64,000 nucleotides of DNA from JAWKRB01 sp041389885. Its GTDB lineage: Bacteria; Myxococcota_A; Polyangia; Polyangiales; Ga0077539. The translations under genes and the position numbers were made by a program. Position 1 is the stretch's first letter, and the number at the start of each line of letters is the position of its first letter. Under the pieces are notes generated by a model that was given only the letters and a program-made list of their open reading frames with translations, ran no database searches and had not been told where the DNA came from. Of the stretch, positions 1-7,208 are shown one piece after another. The stretch lies in assembly GCA_041389885.1 (NCBI GenBank), contig JAWKRB010000016.1, forward strand, positions 132,966 through 196,965, in the 5' to 3' direction.

Positions 1-214
1 ACGCGCGGTTGCTCGTGAAGAACCCGAAGGCGAAGAACATCAGGAAGCCCACGAGGAGCAGGAACATCCCGATGACGATGTAGCCGAGCGGGGTCGCGAA
101 GTACGAGATGAACTCTCTCTTCGCGATCGTTCGGATGTTGTGAAGGGTCGTCCCGGTCGACCCGGGCTTCAGTCGCCCCTGGGCCGCGACCGGCGCCGTC
201 TCGCTCTCAGCCAC
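1..214 (-). CDS. ABC-2 type transporter permease, N-terminal part (cut by window edge)
   Basis: About 71 residues are visible, beginning at a GTG (212-214) preceded on the minus strand by a weak GAGG. A polar N-terminal tail leads into KREFISYFATPLGYIV and a strongly hydrophobic helix rich in Phe, Leu and Gly. This is the usual opening of ABC-2 permeases of the gliding/NosY type. It lies 8 bases downstream of the ATPase gene in the same direction, so the two probably form one exporter in the inner membrane. The rest of the gene is outside the window and the substrate is unknown. The gene is too short here to appear as a long open frame, so the call rests on the translated N-terminus and its neighbour. 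Confidence 0.75.
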   Translation of the reverse strand, partial: MAESETAPVAAQGRLKPGSTGTTLHNIRTIAKREFISYFATPLGYIVIGMFLLLVGFLMFFAFGFFTSNRA

Positions 215-222
215 GATGCACC

Positions 223-1227
223 TCAGTCCTTCTTGGAAGCTTCGTTGCGGCGGGGGACGTCTTCGCCCACCGTGAGCTGTCGGAACACCTCCTCGAGCTG
301 CATCGTCTCGCGGCGCAGCTCCAGGAGCACCCAGCCCTTGTCCACGGCCAGCTTGAAGAACTCCGCGCGCGCGTCGCCGCCGCCGGGCGCGAGCACCTCC
401 ACGGAGAACTCCTTCTCGTCGGACGTCAGGGCCTTCGCGGCGGCGCCGGCGGAGACCCGCTTCGCGGCCTCGAGGACCTCGGCGACGTCCTTGGGCGACT
501 TCGCGTCCCCCGCGCTGAACGACATCACGTAGCGCACCTTGCCTGAGCGCGTCGCGAGGTCGTCGGGCGAGCCGTCGGCCACGATCTTGCCGCGGTTCAC
601 GATCAGCACCCGCTGGCAGCTCGCCTTGACCTCGGCGAGGTCGTGGGTCGAGAGCATCACCGTGCGGGTCTTGCCGATCTCCTTGATGTACTCGATGACC
701 TCGGCGCTCTCGTTCGGGTCGAGGTCGGCGGTGGGCTCGTCGAGGATCAGGATGGGCGGGTCGTGGATCAGCGCCTGGGCGAGCCCCACGCGCTGACGGT
801 ACCCATACGAGAGCTGGCCGATCTCCTTGTGGAGCGCGTCTTGGAGGCCGCAGATTTCGACGACCTCCTTGATCTTTCCCCGGCGCTTCTCGCGGTTGAT
901 GTTCCGCAGGTCGGCGGCGAATTCGAGGTACTCGACCACGCCCATGTCGGGGTAGAGCGACGCGCGCTGCGGGAGGTACCCCAGCACCGAGCGGACCTCG
1001 AGGGGGTTGTCAAACACGTCCCAGCCCCCCACCTCCGCCGTACCCTCGGTCGGCGAGATGAAGCAGGTCAGGATCTTCATCGTCGTGGACTTGCCGGCCC
1101 CGTTGGGACCGAGAAAGCCCACGACTTCCCCCTTCCGGATGCTGAAGCTGATCCGGTCGACCGCGCGCTGCGACCCGTAGATCTTCGTGAGGTCGCGCGT
1201 CTCGATCATGACGTCGCTGATGGTCAT
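223..1227 (-). CDS. ABC transporter ATP-binding protein (GldA-like)
   Basis: This 334-residue nucleotide-binding subunit powers the permease encoded just downstream. The order of motifs is complete: Walker A GPNGAGKST (about 40-48), Q-loop YLPQ (84-87), signature LSYGYRQR (139-146, Tyr in place of the usual first Gly), Walker B ILILDEP (159-165) and switch His (about 195). The C-terminal 100 residues form the extra domain found in GldA/CcmA-like exporters ending in a conserved EEVF segment. LSxGYRQRVGLAQAL is typical of the gliding-associated GldA group, but no gliding genes are visible, so the name is only a family label. A second divergent gene starts about 230 bases away. Confidence 0.9.
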   Translation of the reverse strand: MTISDVMIETRDLTKIYGSQRAVDRISFSIRKGEVVGFLGPNGAGKSTTMKILTCFISPTEGTAEVGGWDVFDNPLEVRSVLGYLPQRASLYPDMGVVEYLEFAADLRNINREKRRGKIKEVVEICGLQDALHKEIGQLSYGYRQRVGLAQALIHDPPILILDEPTADLDPNESAEVIEYIKEIGKTRTVMLSTHDLAEVKASCQRVLIVNRGKIVADGSPDDLATRSGKVRYVMSFSAGDAKSPKDVAEVLEAAKRVSAGAAAKALTSDEKEFSVEVLAPGGGDARAEFFKLAVDKGWVLLELRRETMQLEEVFRQLTVGEDVPRRNEASKKD

Positions 1228-1460
1228 TGGACTCTTCGTCTGCCGATGGGTGGTAGTGGTTCCGCGTCGCCCCGAGAGCGGTCAGAGGACCGCAGGGGCC
1301 GCCTGGGCGGCGGCGCATCCTATTCACCGCCCCCTGGGTGTCAACGCCCCGGCCGCGCTATGGCTCCGCGCGCGTGTCAAACCAGGGCCCTCGGGGATTA
1401 TTCCCCGCGCCTCGCGATTGCGCTTCGCGGAGCGCTCCCCCGCGTGGCAGGAGGTTCGCC

Positions 1461-1859
1461 ATGTTCGTCTTCGATCGCCCGGTACGCTTCGCCGACGTCG
1501 ACGCCGCGCGGATCGTGTTCTTCGCCCGCTTTCTCGAGTACTGCCACGACGCCCTCGAGGCCCTCTTCGCGCCCCTGGAGGGCGGCTACGCGGCGATGAT
1601 CAACCGCCGCGACCTGGGCGTACCGAGCGTGCGGGTCGAGGTCGACTACCGCGCCCCGCTGCGCTACGGCGACACCGCGCGCGTCGAGACCCGGGTCGAG
1701 CGCGTGGGCCGCACGAGCATCGTCTTCGTGCACACGCTGCGGCGCCTCGCAGACTCCGTGGAGTGCGCCGTGGTCCGTCAGGTGGTGGTGACCACGACGC
1801 TGAGCACGCTGCGCCCCGTGCCGGTGCCCGACGACCTCCGCGCGCTGCTCGAGGGGTGA
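1461..1859 (+). CDS. Acyl-CoA thioesterase, 4HBT hotdog family
   Basis: This 132-residue hotdog-fold thioesterase hydrolyses acyl- or aroyl-CoA in the cytoplasm; the substrate cannot be read from sequence. The N-terminal motif RFADVDAARIVFFARFLEY matches the 4-hydroxybenzoyl-CoA thioesterase signature, with Asp14 in the catalytic position, followed by VEVDYRAPLRYGD on the central strand. A longer open frame exists upstream, but the ATG at 1461 is chosen because AGGAGG lies at 1449-1454 with good spacing and the family motif begins a few residues later. The gene converges on the phosphatidylserine synthase with only 4 bases between stop codons. Confidence 0.85.
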   Translation: MFVFDRPVRFADVDAARIVFFARFLEYCHDALEALFAPLEGGYAAMINRRDLGVPSVRVEVDYRAPLRYGDTARVETRVERVGRTSIVFVHTLRRLADSVECAVVRQVVVTTTLSTLRPVPVPDDLRALLEG

Positions 1860-1863
1860 GCGC

Positions 1864-2682
1864 TCAGCGCAGGCCGTGGCCGTGGGCGAGCTCGTCGTCG
1901 TCCTCGTCGCCTTCGTCGTCTTCGTCGACGTCGCCGCCCTGACGGGCGCTGAGCACGCCGTAGACGAACCCGCCGATGGTGTACGTCGCCGCGAGGGTGA
2001 ACAGGTACGCCGGCGCGCGGTGCATCGGGATCAGCACGTACACGCTCGCCACCACCGCCGCCTGGAACGCGAAGACGGCCTTGTTCTTCGAGAGGGCGAG
2101 CTTGGGCTGCGGGAGGTTCGAGATCATCAGCACGGCGTTGAGCGCCATGAGCACCGCCATGCCCGCGAGCAGCTCCCGCGCGAGGCCCAGCTCCTGGTGC
2201 GCGAGGAAGGCCGACGCGAGGATCCCCCCGCTGCTCGTCGACGGGAGGCCCAGGAAGAACCGCGGGTCGTTGGTGCTCGTCGTGATGTTGAACTTCGCGA
2301 GGCGCAGCGCGGCCGAGACGGCGTAGAGCGCGCCGAGGCCGAGGAGCAGCGACTGGTGCGGTCCGCGCGCCCACGGGTCGGGCAGCGCCCACGGGACCAG
2401 CGAGGTGATCAGCGCCGCGGGCGCGAGACCGAAGGTCACGAAGTCGCTGAACGAGTCGAGCTGCACGCCGAACTCGCTCGAGGCGCGGAGCTTGCGGGCC
2501 ACGGCGCCGTCGACCTTGTCGAGGAGCACGGCGTAGAGAATGAACCACGCCGCCAGCCGAAACTCCTGCGCCCCCGTCGCCATGAACGACATACGAATCG
2601 ACGCCAGACCGAACACCACGCTCGTGCAGGTCACGGCGTTGGGCACGACGTAGCGGAGGGGAAAGCGGTCGAACATGCGCAT
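1864..2682 (-). CDS. pssA: CDP-diacylglycerol--serine O-phosphatidyltransferase
   Basis: This 272-residue membrane enzyme condenses CDP-diacylglycerol with serine to give phosphatidylserine, the first step to phosphatidylethanolamine. The CDP-alcohol phosphotransferase signature is intact at about residues 55-80: DKVDGAVAR, eight residues, then GVQLDSFSD. Several hydrophobic helices follow. The N-terminus RYVVPNAVTCTSVVFGLASI is typical of PssA-type enzymes, although the related phosphatidylglycerophosphate synthase cannot be fully excluded. The C-terminal 20 residues are unusually acidic, with a run of Asp and Glu. Start is an ATG; a second ATG lies two codons in. No strong Shine-Dalgarno sequence is seen. 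Confidence 0.85.
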   Translation of the reverse strand: MRMFDRFPLRYVVPNAVTCTSVVFGLASIRMSFMATGAQEFRLAAWFILYAVLLDKVDGAVARKLRASSEFGVQLDSFSDFVTFGLAPAALITSLVPWALPDPWARGPHQSLLLGLGALYAVSAALRLAKFNITTSTNDPRFFLGLPSTSSGGILASAFLAHQELGLARELLAGMAVLMALNAVLMISNLPQPKLALSKNKAVFAFQAAVVASVYVLIPMHRAPAYLFTLAATYTIGGFVYGVLSARQGGDVDEDDEGDEDDDELAHGHGLR

Positions 2683-2757
2683 GGCGAGGGAATCACTCCG
2701 CGTTCGCGGGGATCTGTCAAGTGCGCGACGCAGCGGTGGCGGTGCGAAGCGGGCGCG

Positions 2758-3180
2758 TCACCTGAAGCTACGGATGAGCCGAATCAGCAGGGGGTACGCG
2801 TCGGGCGGGAGCCGGTCGCCGAAGGCGGGCATGCGGTTGCGCCCCGCGGCGATGACCCGCGTCAGCTCGGCGTCGCTCTTGGCCTGCACCGGCTGGGAGG
2901 CGAGGTCGGCCGGGCGAAACATCGCGGCCATGGGGCCGTCGCCGTGGCCCTGCTCGCCGTGGCAGCTGGCGCACTGGGTGTTGAACAGCGCGCGAATCGC
3001 GGCGAGGTCGTCGGCGCCGGGGGGCGTGGCGGCGCGGGGCGCGGCGAGGGCGCCGGAGCGGGCGCCGCTGTCGTGGTCCTCGGGGCGCCAGTCTCGGAGG
3101 CCGGCGCGGGGGGCGTCGCACGACGACAGCGCGGCGAGGCAGAGCGCCCAGGGGAGCGCGACGGCGGAGCGGGCGGGCAC
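2758..3180 (-). CDS. Lipoprotein mono-haem c-type cytochrome
   Basis: The product is a small (about 140 residues) periplasmic electron carrier. A hydrophobic leader ending in the lipobox LAALSSC predicts lipid anchoring, and a single CASCHGEQGHGDGP haem site is followed by MPAF, giving a likely Met axial ligand. The start is uncertain: GTG at 3180 gives a compact signal peptide, while a TTG at 3192 would overlap the thiC stop as TTGA. Its close position after thiC suggests co-transcription, but there is no obvious functional link to thiamine. The open frame continues far upstream as antisense of thiC, which is not part of this gene. Confidence 0.8.
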   Translation of the reverse strand: MPARSAVALPWALCLAALSSCDAPRAGLRDWRPEDHDSGARSGALAAPRAATPPGADDLAAIRALFNTQCASCHGEQGHGDGPMAAMFRPADLASQPVQAKSDAELTRVIAAGRNRMPAFGDRLPPDAYPLLIRLIRSFR

Positions 3181-3188
3181 GGCGACGG

Positions 3189-4580
3189 TCAAGGGGCGGA
3201 GCCGGGGGTCGGCGCGGTCTTGGCCATCGGCAGCCGGAGCTTCGCCGACTGGGCGTTGTTGAACTCCTCGACCGTGCGGTTGATGTGCATCGAGCAGAAC
3301 TTGGGCCCGCACATCGCGCAGAACTCGGCGCTCTTGAAGTACGCGTCGGGGAGCGTCTCGTCGTGGTACTCGCGCGCCCGGTCGGGGTCGAGCGAGAGGC
3401 GAAACTGCTCGTTCCAGTCGAAGGCGTAGCGCGCGCGGGAGAGCGCGTCGTCGCGGTCGCGGGCGCCGGGGCGGTGCCGCGCGATGTCGGCCGCGTGCGC
3501 GGCGATCTTGTAGGCGATGATCCCCTGGCGCACGTCCTCGGCGTCGGGCAGGCCGAGGTGCTCCTTCGGGGTGACGTAGCAGAGCATCGCCGCGCCCGCC
3601 GTGCCCGCCATCGTCGCGCCGATGGCGCTCGTGATGTGGTCGTAGCCCGGCGCGATGTCGGTCACCAGCGGGCCGAGCACGTAGAACGGCGCCTCGTGGC
3701 AGAGCACGCGCTCCTTCTCGACGTTCATCGCGATCTGGTCGAAGGGCACGTGTCCGGGCCCCTCGATCATCACCTGCACGTTCTTCTCCCAGGCGCGCTT
3801 CGTGAGGTCGCCGAGGACCTTGAGCTCGGCGAACTGCGCCTCGTCGCTCGCGTCGGCCAGGCAGCCGGGGCGCAGCCCGTCGCCCGCGGAGATCGTCACG
3901 TCGTAGCGCGCGCAGATGTCGAGGACGTCGTCCCAGCGGTCGTAGAGGGGGTTCTCCTTGCCGTGCTCGATCATCCACTGCGCCAGCAGCGAGCCGCCCC
4001 GCGAGACGATGCCCGTGATGCGGTGCTGCACGAGGGGGAGAAACGCGCGGAGCACGCCGGCGTGCAGGGTCATGTAGTCGACCCCCTGCTTCGCCTGGTG
4101 CTCGATGTTGTGCAGGAGGTCGTCGGCGGTGAGCGTCGCGATGTCCTTCACGGCCTGAATGGCCTGGTACATCGGCACCGTGCCGATGGGCACGGGCGAG
4201 GCCGCGATCATCGCCGCGCGAATGCCGTCGATGTTGCCCCCGGTCGAGAGGTCCATCACCGTGTCGGCGCCGTACTTCAGGCAGATCGCCAGCTTGTCGA
4301 GCTCGGTCTCGATGCGGCCCGTGACCTGCGAGTTGCCGATGTTCGCGTTGACCTTGCACGACAGCGCGACGCCGATGCCCATGGGCTCGAGGTTCGCGTG
4401 GTTGACGTTGGCCGGGATCACCAGGCGGCCCCGGGCGACCTCGTCGCGAACGAGCTCGGGCGAGACCCTCTCCCGCTCCGCGACGAAGCGCATCTCCTCG
4501 GTGATCGCGCCCTGGCGGGCGTAGTACATCTGCGTCGGGACGCGGTCGTTCGCGCGGCGGGCGAGCCATTCAGTGCGCAT
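3189..4580 (-). CDS. thiC: Phosphomethylpyrimidine synthase ThiC
   Basis: This radical-SAM enzyme converts 5-aminoimidazole ribotide to HMP-phosphate, the pyrimidine half of thiamine. At about 463 residues it has the compact bacterial/archaeal form without the plant/E. coli N-terminal extension. The iron-sulfur motif CAMCGPKFC lies at about residues 421-429 in the C-terminal tail. Conserved blocks such as PANVNHANLEPMGIG and MIEGPGHVP are present. The ATG at 4580 is chosen because GAGGAGAGAG sits just upstream; the open frame extends 15 codons further. No TPP riboswitch is recognisable in the roughly 150 bases upstream. The lipoprotein cytochrome gene follows with little or no gap. Confidence 0.95.
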   Translation of the reverse strand: MRTEWLARRANDRVPTQMYYARQGAITEEMRFVAERERVSPELVRDEVARGRLVIPANVNHANLEPMGIGVALSCKVNANIGNSQVTGRIETELDKLAICLKYGADTVMDLSTGGNIDGIRAAMIAASPVPIGTVPMYQAIQAVKDIATLTADDLLHNIEHQAKQGVDYMTLHAGVLRAFLPLVQHRITGIVSRGGSLLAQWMIEHGKENPLYDRWDDVLDICARYDVTISAGDGLRPGCLADASDEAQFAELKVLGDLTKRAWEKNVQVMIEGPGHVPFDQIAMNVEKERVLCHEAPFYVLGPLVTDIAPGYDHITSAIGATMAGTAGAAMLCYVTPKEHLGLPDAEDVRQGIIAYKIAAHAADIARHRPGARDRDDALSRARYAFDWNEQFRLSLDPDRAREYHDETLPDAYFKSAEFCAMCGPKFCSMHINRTVEEFNNAQSAKLRLPMAKTAPTPGSAP

Positions 4581-4735
4581 CGCGGTCTCTCTCCTCGGCC
4601 TCGCGGACCTCCGCGCTGCGGCCATGCGCTGCGCGTGTAGCCCGTCCCCCGCCCGGTCTGCAAGCTCGACCCGAGGAGGCGACCGGGATCACCGACCGCC
4701 CCCCTCCCGCGAGGGGACGCAGGCCGGGACGTGAT

Positions 4736-5404
4736 ATGACTCCCGGCGCTGCCCCGATGCCCGATCGAAGCCCCTACGACGACGAGGCCCTCGCCTCCCT
4801 GCGGCCGCGCGCCAAGGCCCTGCTGCGAAAGCGGATGCGCGCCACCCGCGCCGCCCTCCCGGCGGAGGCCGTGCGCAGGCGCTCCGAGGCGATCTGCGCG
4901 CGGGTGATGGCGCTGCCCGAGTGGTCGAAGGCGCGCTGCGTCGCCCTCTTCGTCGCGACGGAGCACGAGGTGCACCTCGACGCGCTGTTCGCCGACGCGC
5001 GCCGCCGGGGGATCACCGTGGCGATCCCCGCGGTGCGGGAGGGCGAGCGGGCCATGACGCTGCGGGTGCACCTGGGCGGTGGTCACGAGTTCCCCTTGCA
5101 GTGCAGTGACTTCGGCGTGATGGAGCCCGCGCCCGACGCGCCCGAGGTCGACCCCGCCGAGGTCGACGTGATGGTCATCCCCGCGCTGGTGGTGGCCGAG
5201 TCGGGGCACCGGCTGGGCTACGGGCGCGCGCACTACGACAACACCCTCCCGCGGGCGACGCGGGCGCTCCGCGTCGTCGTCGCCTTTGATTTTCAGCTCG
5301 CCGCGGAGGTGCCCGCCGAGCCGCACGACGTGGCCGCGCAGGTGGTGATCACCGACGCGCGCACCCACGTCGTCGGCGCGGGCGCCGCGCCGGAGGTCCC
5401 ATGA
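4736..5404 (+). CDS. 5-formyltetrahydrofolate cyclo-ligase
   Basis: This cytoplasmic enzyme uses ATP to convert 5-formyl-THF to 5,10-methenyl-THF. The 222-residue product carries the basic N-terminus LLRKRMRATRAAL that binds ATP phosphate, a central VALFVATEHEVHL segment, and LGYGRAHYDNTLPRATR, a variant of the family loop usually written LGYGGGYYDR. A second ATG at 4757 gives a 215-residue protein and is equally plausible, because the first ATG falls inside a TATGAC sequence (4735-4740) that could be a -10 box. The stop overlaps the RNase Y start by four bases (ATGA), so the two are translationally coupled. Confidence 0.9.
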   Translation: MTPGAAPMPDRSPYDDEALASLRPRAKALLRKRMRATRAALPAEAVRRRSEAICARVMALPEWSKARCVALFVATEHEVHLDALFADARRRGITVAIPAVREGERAMTLRVHLGGGHEFPLQCSDFGVMEPAPDAPEVDPAEVDVMVIPALVVAESGHRLGYGRAHYDNTLPRATRALRVVVAFDFQLAAEVPAEPHDVAAQVVITDARTHVVGAGAAPEVP

Positions 5405-7143
5405 CGCCCCTCGCGTTTCTCATCGGCGCCGCCGCGGGCGCCGCCGTCACCCGTCTGCGCGGCGATGACCGCGCGAAGGACTCTGAGGCCTCGTCGCGCC
5501 GGGCGCAGGACGCAGAGCGCGAGCGCGACGGCCTGCGCGCGCGGGTCGCCGAGCTCGACGCGTCCCTCGCCGCGCTGCGAGACGAGGCCGAGGCGCTGCG
5601 CAAGGCCGCGGCGCAGACCCTCGCCGAGGCCCAGCGGGGCGCCCGCGTCGAGCTCCGCGAGGCCGTCGAGGCCGAGCTCCGAGGCCGGGTCGAGGCGCTC
5701 GAGGCCGACGCGCGCGCGCGGGCCCGACAGATCGTCGACGACGCCCGCGACGCCGCGCACGAGGCCCTGGCCGCGAGCAGGCAGCGCGCCTCGGAGCTCG
5801 ACGCGCGGGACGCGAGCGCGTCGAAGCGCGAGGCGGCCGCCGCGCAGAAGGACGTGCTGCTCACCCAGCGAGACGGCGAGCTCTCGGCGCGGGAGCGGGC
5901 CGTCGCGGAGCGCGAGCGGGCCGCGGCCCAGCGCGAGGCCGAGGCCGAGGCGCTCGTGAAGGCGAGCTCGAGGGCGCTCGACGAGGCGAGGGCCGAGGGC
6001 GAGCGGGTGGTCGAGCGGGCCGCGGGGCTCACCGCGGAAGACGCGAAGGCGCAGGTCCTCGAGCGCGTGCTCGACGACGCGAGGCGCTCGGCGGCGCGGG
6101 AGGCGAAGCAGATCGAGGACCTCGCCCGGGAGGAGGCCGAGCGGCGGGCCAAGCGGGTCATCGGCATCGCCGTGCAGCGGTACGCCGGGGAGTACGCCGG
6201 CGAGCGCGCGGTGACCTCGGTGGCGCTGCCGAGCGACGAGCTCAAGGGGCGGATCATCGGCCGCGAGGGGCGAAACATCCGCGCGTTTCAAGAGGTCACG
6301 GGCTGCGACCTGGTGATCGACGACACCCCCGAGACCATCGTGGTGTCGAGCTTCGACCCCGTGCGCCGCGAGATGGCGAGGATCACCCTCGAGCGCCTGG
6401 TGCAAGACGGGCGCATTCACCCCACGAAGATCGAGGAGCTCTTCTCGAAGGCGAAGGACGAGGTCGAGCGCACCATCCGCGAGTCGGGCGACGCCGTGAT
6501 TCAGGAGCTGGGCGTGGGCCGCATGCACCCCGACCTCGTGAAGACCCTCGGGCAGCTCCGGTACCGCTACTCGTACGCGCAGAACATCCTGCGGCACTCG
6601 GCCGAGGTGGGGCACCTGTGCGGGCTCCTCGCGGGGGAGATGGGGTTGAACGTGCGGCAGGCCCGGCGCGCGGGGCTCCTGCACGACATCGGCAAGGCCG
6701 CGACGCACGAGATGGAGGGCGGCCACGCCGTGATCGGCGCGCAGTTCGCGCGCAAGGGCGGCGAGGACGAGCTGGTGGTCAACGCCATCGCGTCTCACCA
6801 CGACGACGAGCCGCCGAAGAGCGTGCTCGCGCACCTCACCGCCGCGGCCGACGCGATCTCGGGGGCGAGGCCCGGCGCCCGCCGCGAGATGCTGGAGAGC
6901 TACGTGCGGCGCCTCGAGGACCTCGAGAAGATCTGCGCGGGCTTCAAGGGCGTCGAGCGGAGCTTCGCGATTCAGGCCGGACGCGAGGTGCGCGTGCTGG
7001 TGGAGCCCGGCGAGATCGACGACCTCGGCGCGCTGGCCCTCTCGCGCGAGATCGCCCGCAAGATCGAAGACGAGCTCGCCTACCCCGGGCAGATTCGCGT
7101 CACGGTGGTGCGCGAGACCCGCGCCGTCGACTACGCGCGCTGA
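5401..7143 (+). CDS. rny: Ribonuclease Y
   Basis: This is a membrane-anchored endoribonuclease that starts mRNA decay. The 580-residue protein has the expected order: a short N-terminal membrane helix (residues 3-18), a very long Ala/Arg/Glu-rich coiled coil to about 265, a KH RNA-binding domain starting near 278 (GRIIGREGRNIRAF), and an HD phosphohydrolase domain with His near 398 and LLHDIGK around 424-430. Length is somewhat above the roughly 520 residues common elsewhere, owing to the coiled coil. The start codon overlaps the cyclo-ligase stop as ATGA, indicating one transcript. All catalytic elements are present. Confidence 0.95.
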   Translation: MTPLAFLIGAAAGAAVTRLRGDDRAKDSEASSRRAQDAERERDGLRARVAELDASLAALRDEAEALRKAAAQTLAEAQRGARVELREAVEAELRGRVEALEADARARARQIVDDARDAAHEALAASRQRASELDARDASASKREAAAAQKDVLLTQRDGELSARERAVAERERAAAQREAEAEALVKASSRALDEARAEGERVVERAAGLTAEDAKAQVLERVLDDARRSAAREAKQIEDLAREEAERRAKRVIGIAVQRYAGEYAGERAVTSVALPSDELKGRIIGREGRNIRAFQEVTGCDLVIDDTPETIVVSSFDPVRREMARITLERLVQDGRIHPTKIEELFSKAKDEVERTIRESGDAVIQELGVGRMHPDLVKTLGQLRYRYSYAQNILRHSAEVGHLCGLLAGEMGLNVRQARRAGLLHDIGKAATHEMEGGHAVIGAQFARKGGEDELVVNAIASHHDDEPPKSVLAHLTAAADAISGARPGARREMLESYVRRLEDLEKICAGFKGVERSFAIQAGREVRVLVEPGEIDDLGALALSREIARKIEDELAYPGQIRVTVVRETRAVDYAR

Positions 7144-7170
7144 GCCCTCGCGCTCCGCACCCCTTGGCGG

Positions 7171-7200
7171 TTGACGCGGCGCCCGCGATGCAGCCTTGTT
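7171..7200 (+). promoter_or_regulatory. Candidate promoter of the 7209 lipoprotein gene
   Basis: TTGACG (7171-7176), an 18-base spacer, then CTTGTT (7195-7200), followed by 8 bases and the ATG at 7209. This places the expected transcription start at or next to that ATG and supports it over the upstream ATG at 7188. The -10 box is poor (CTTGTT), so this is only a candidate. Confidence 0.4.
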
Positions 7201-7208
7201 CCGCAGCG

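Noticed and set aside
3285..4640. Long frame opposite thiC
   Set aside because: Antisense shadow of a clearly conserved enzyme; composition dominated by Arg, Val and His with no recognisable motif.
4581..4735. Possible TPP riboswitch before thiC
   Set aside because: No CTGAGA-type or ACCTGA-type conserved segment is seen on the minus strand upstream of thiC; only a Shine-Dalgarno sequence is clear.
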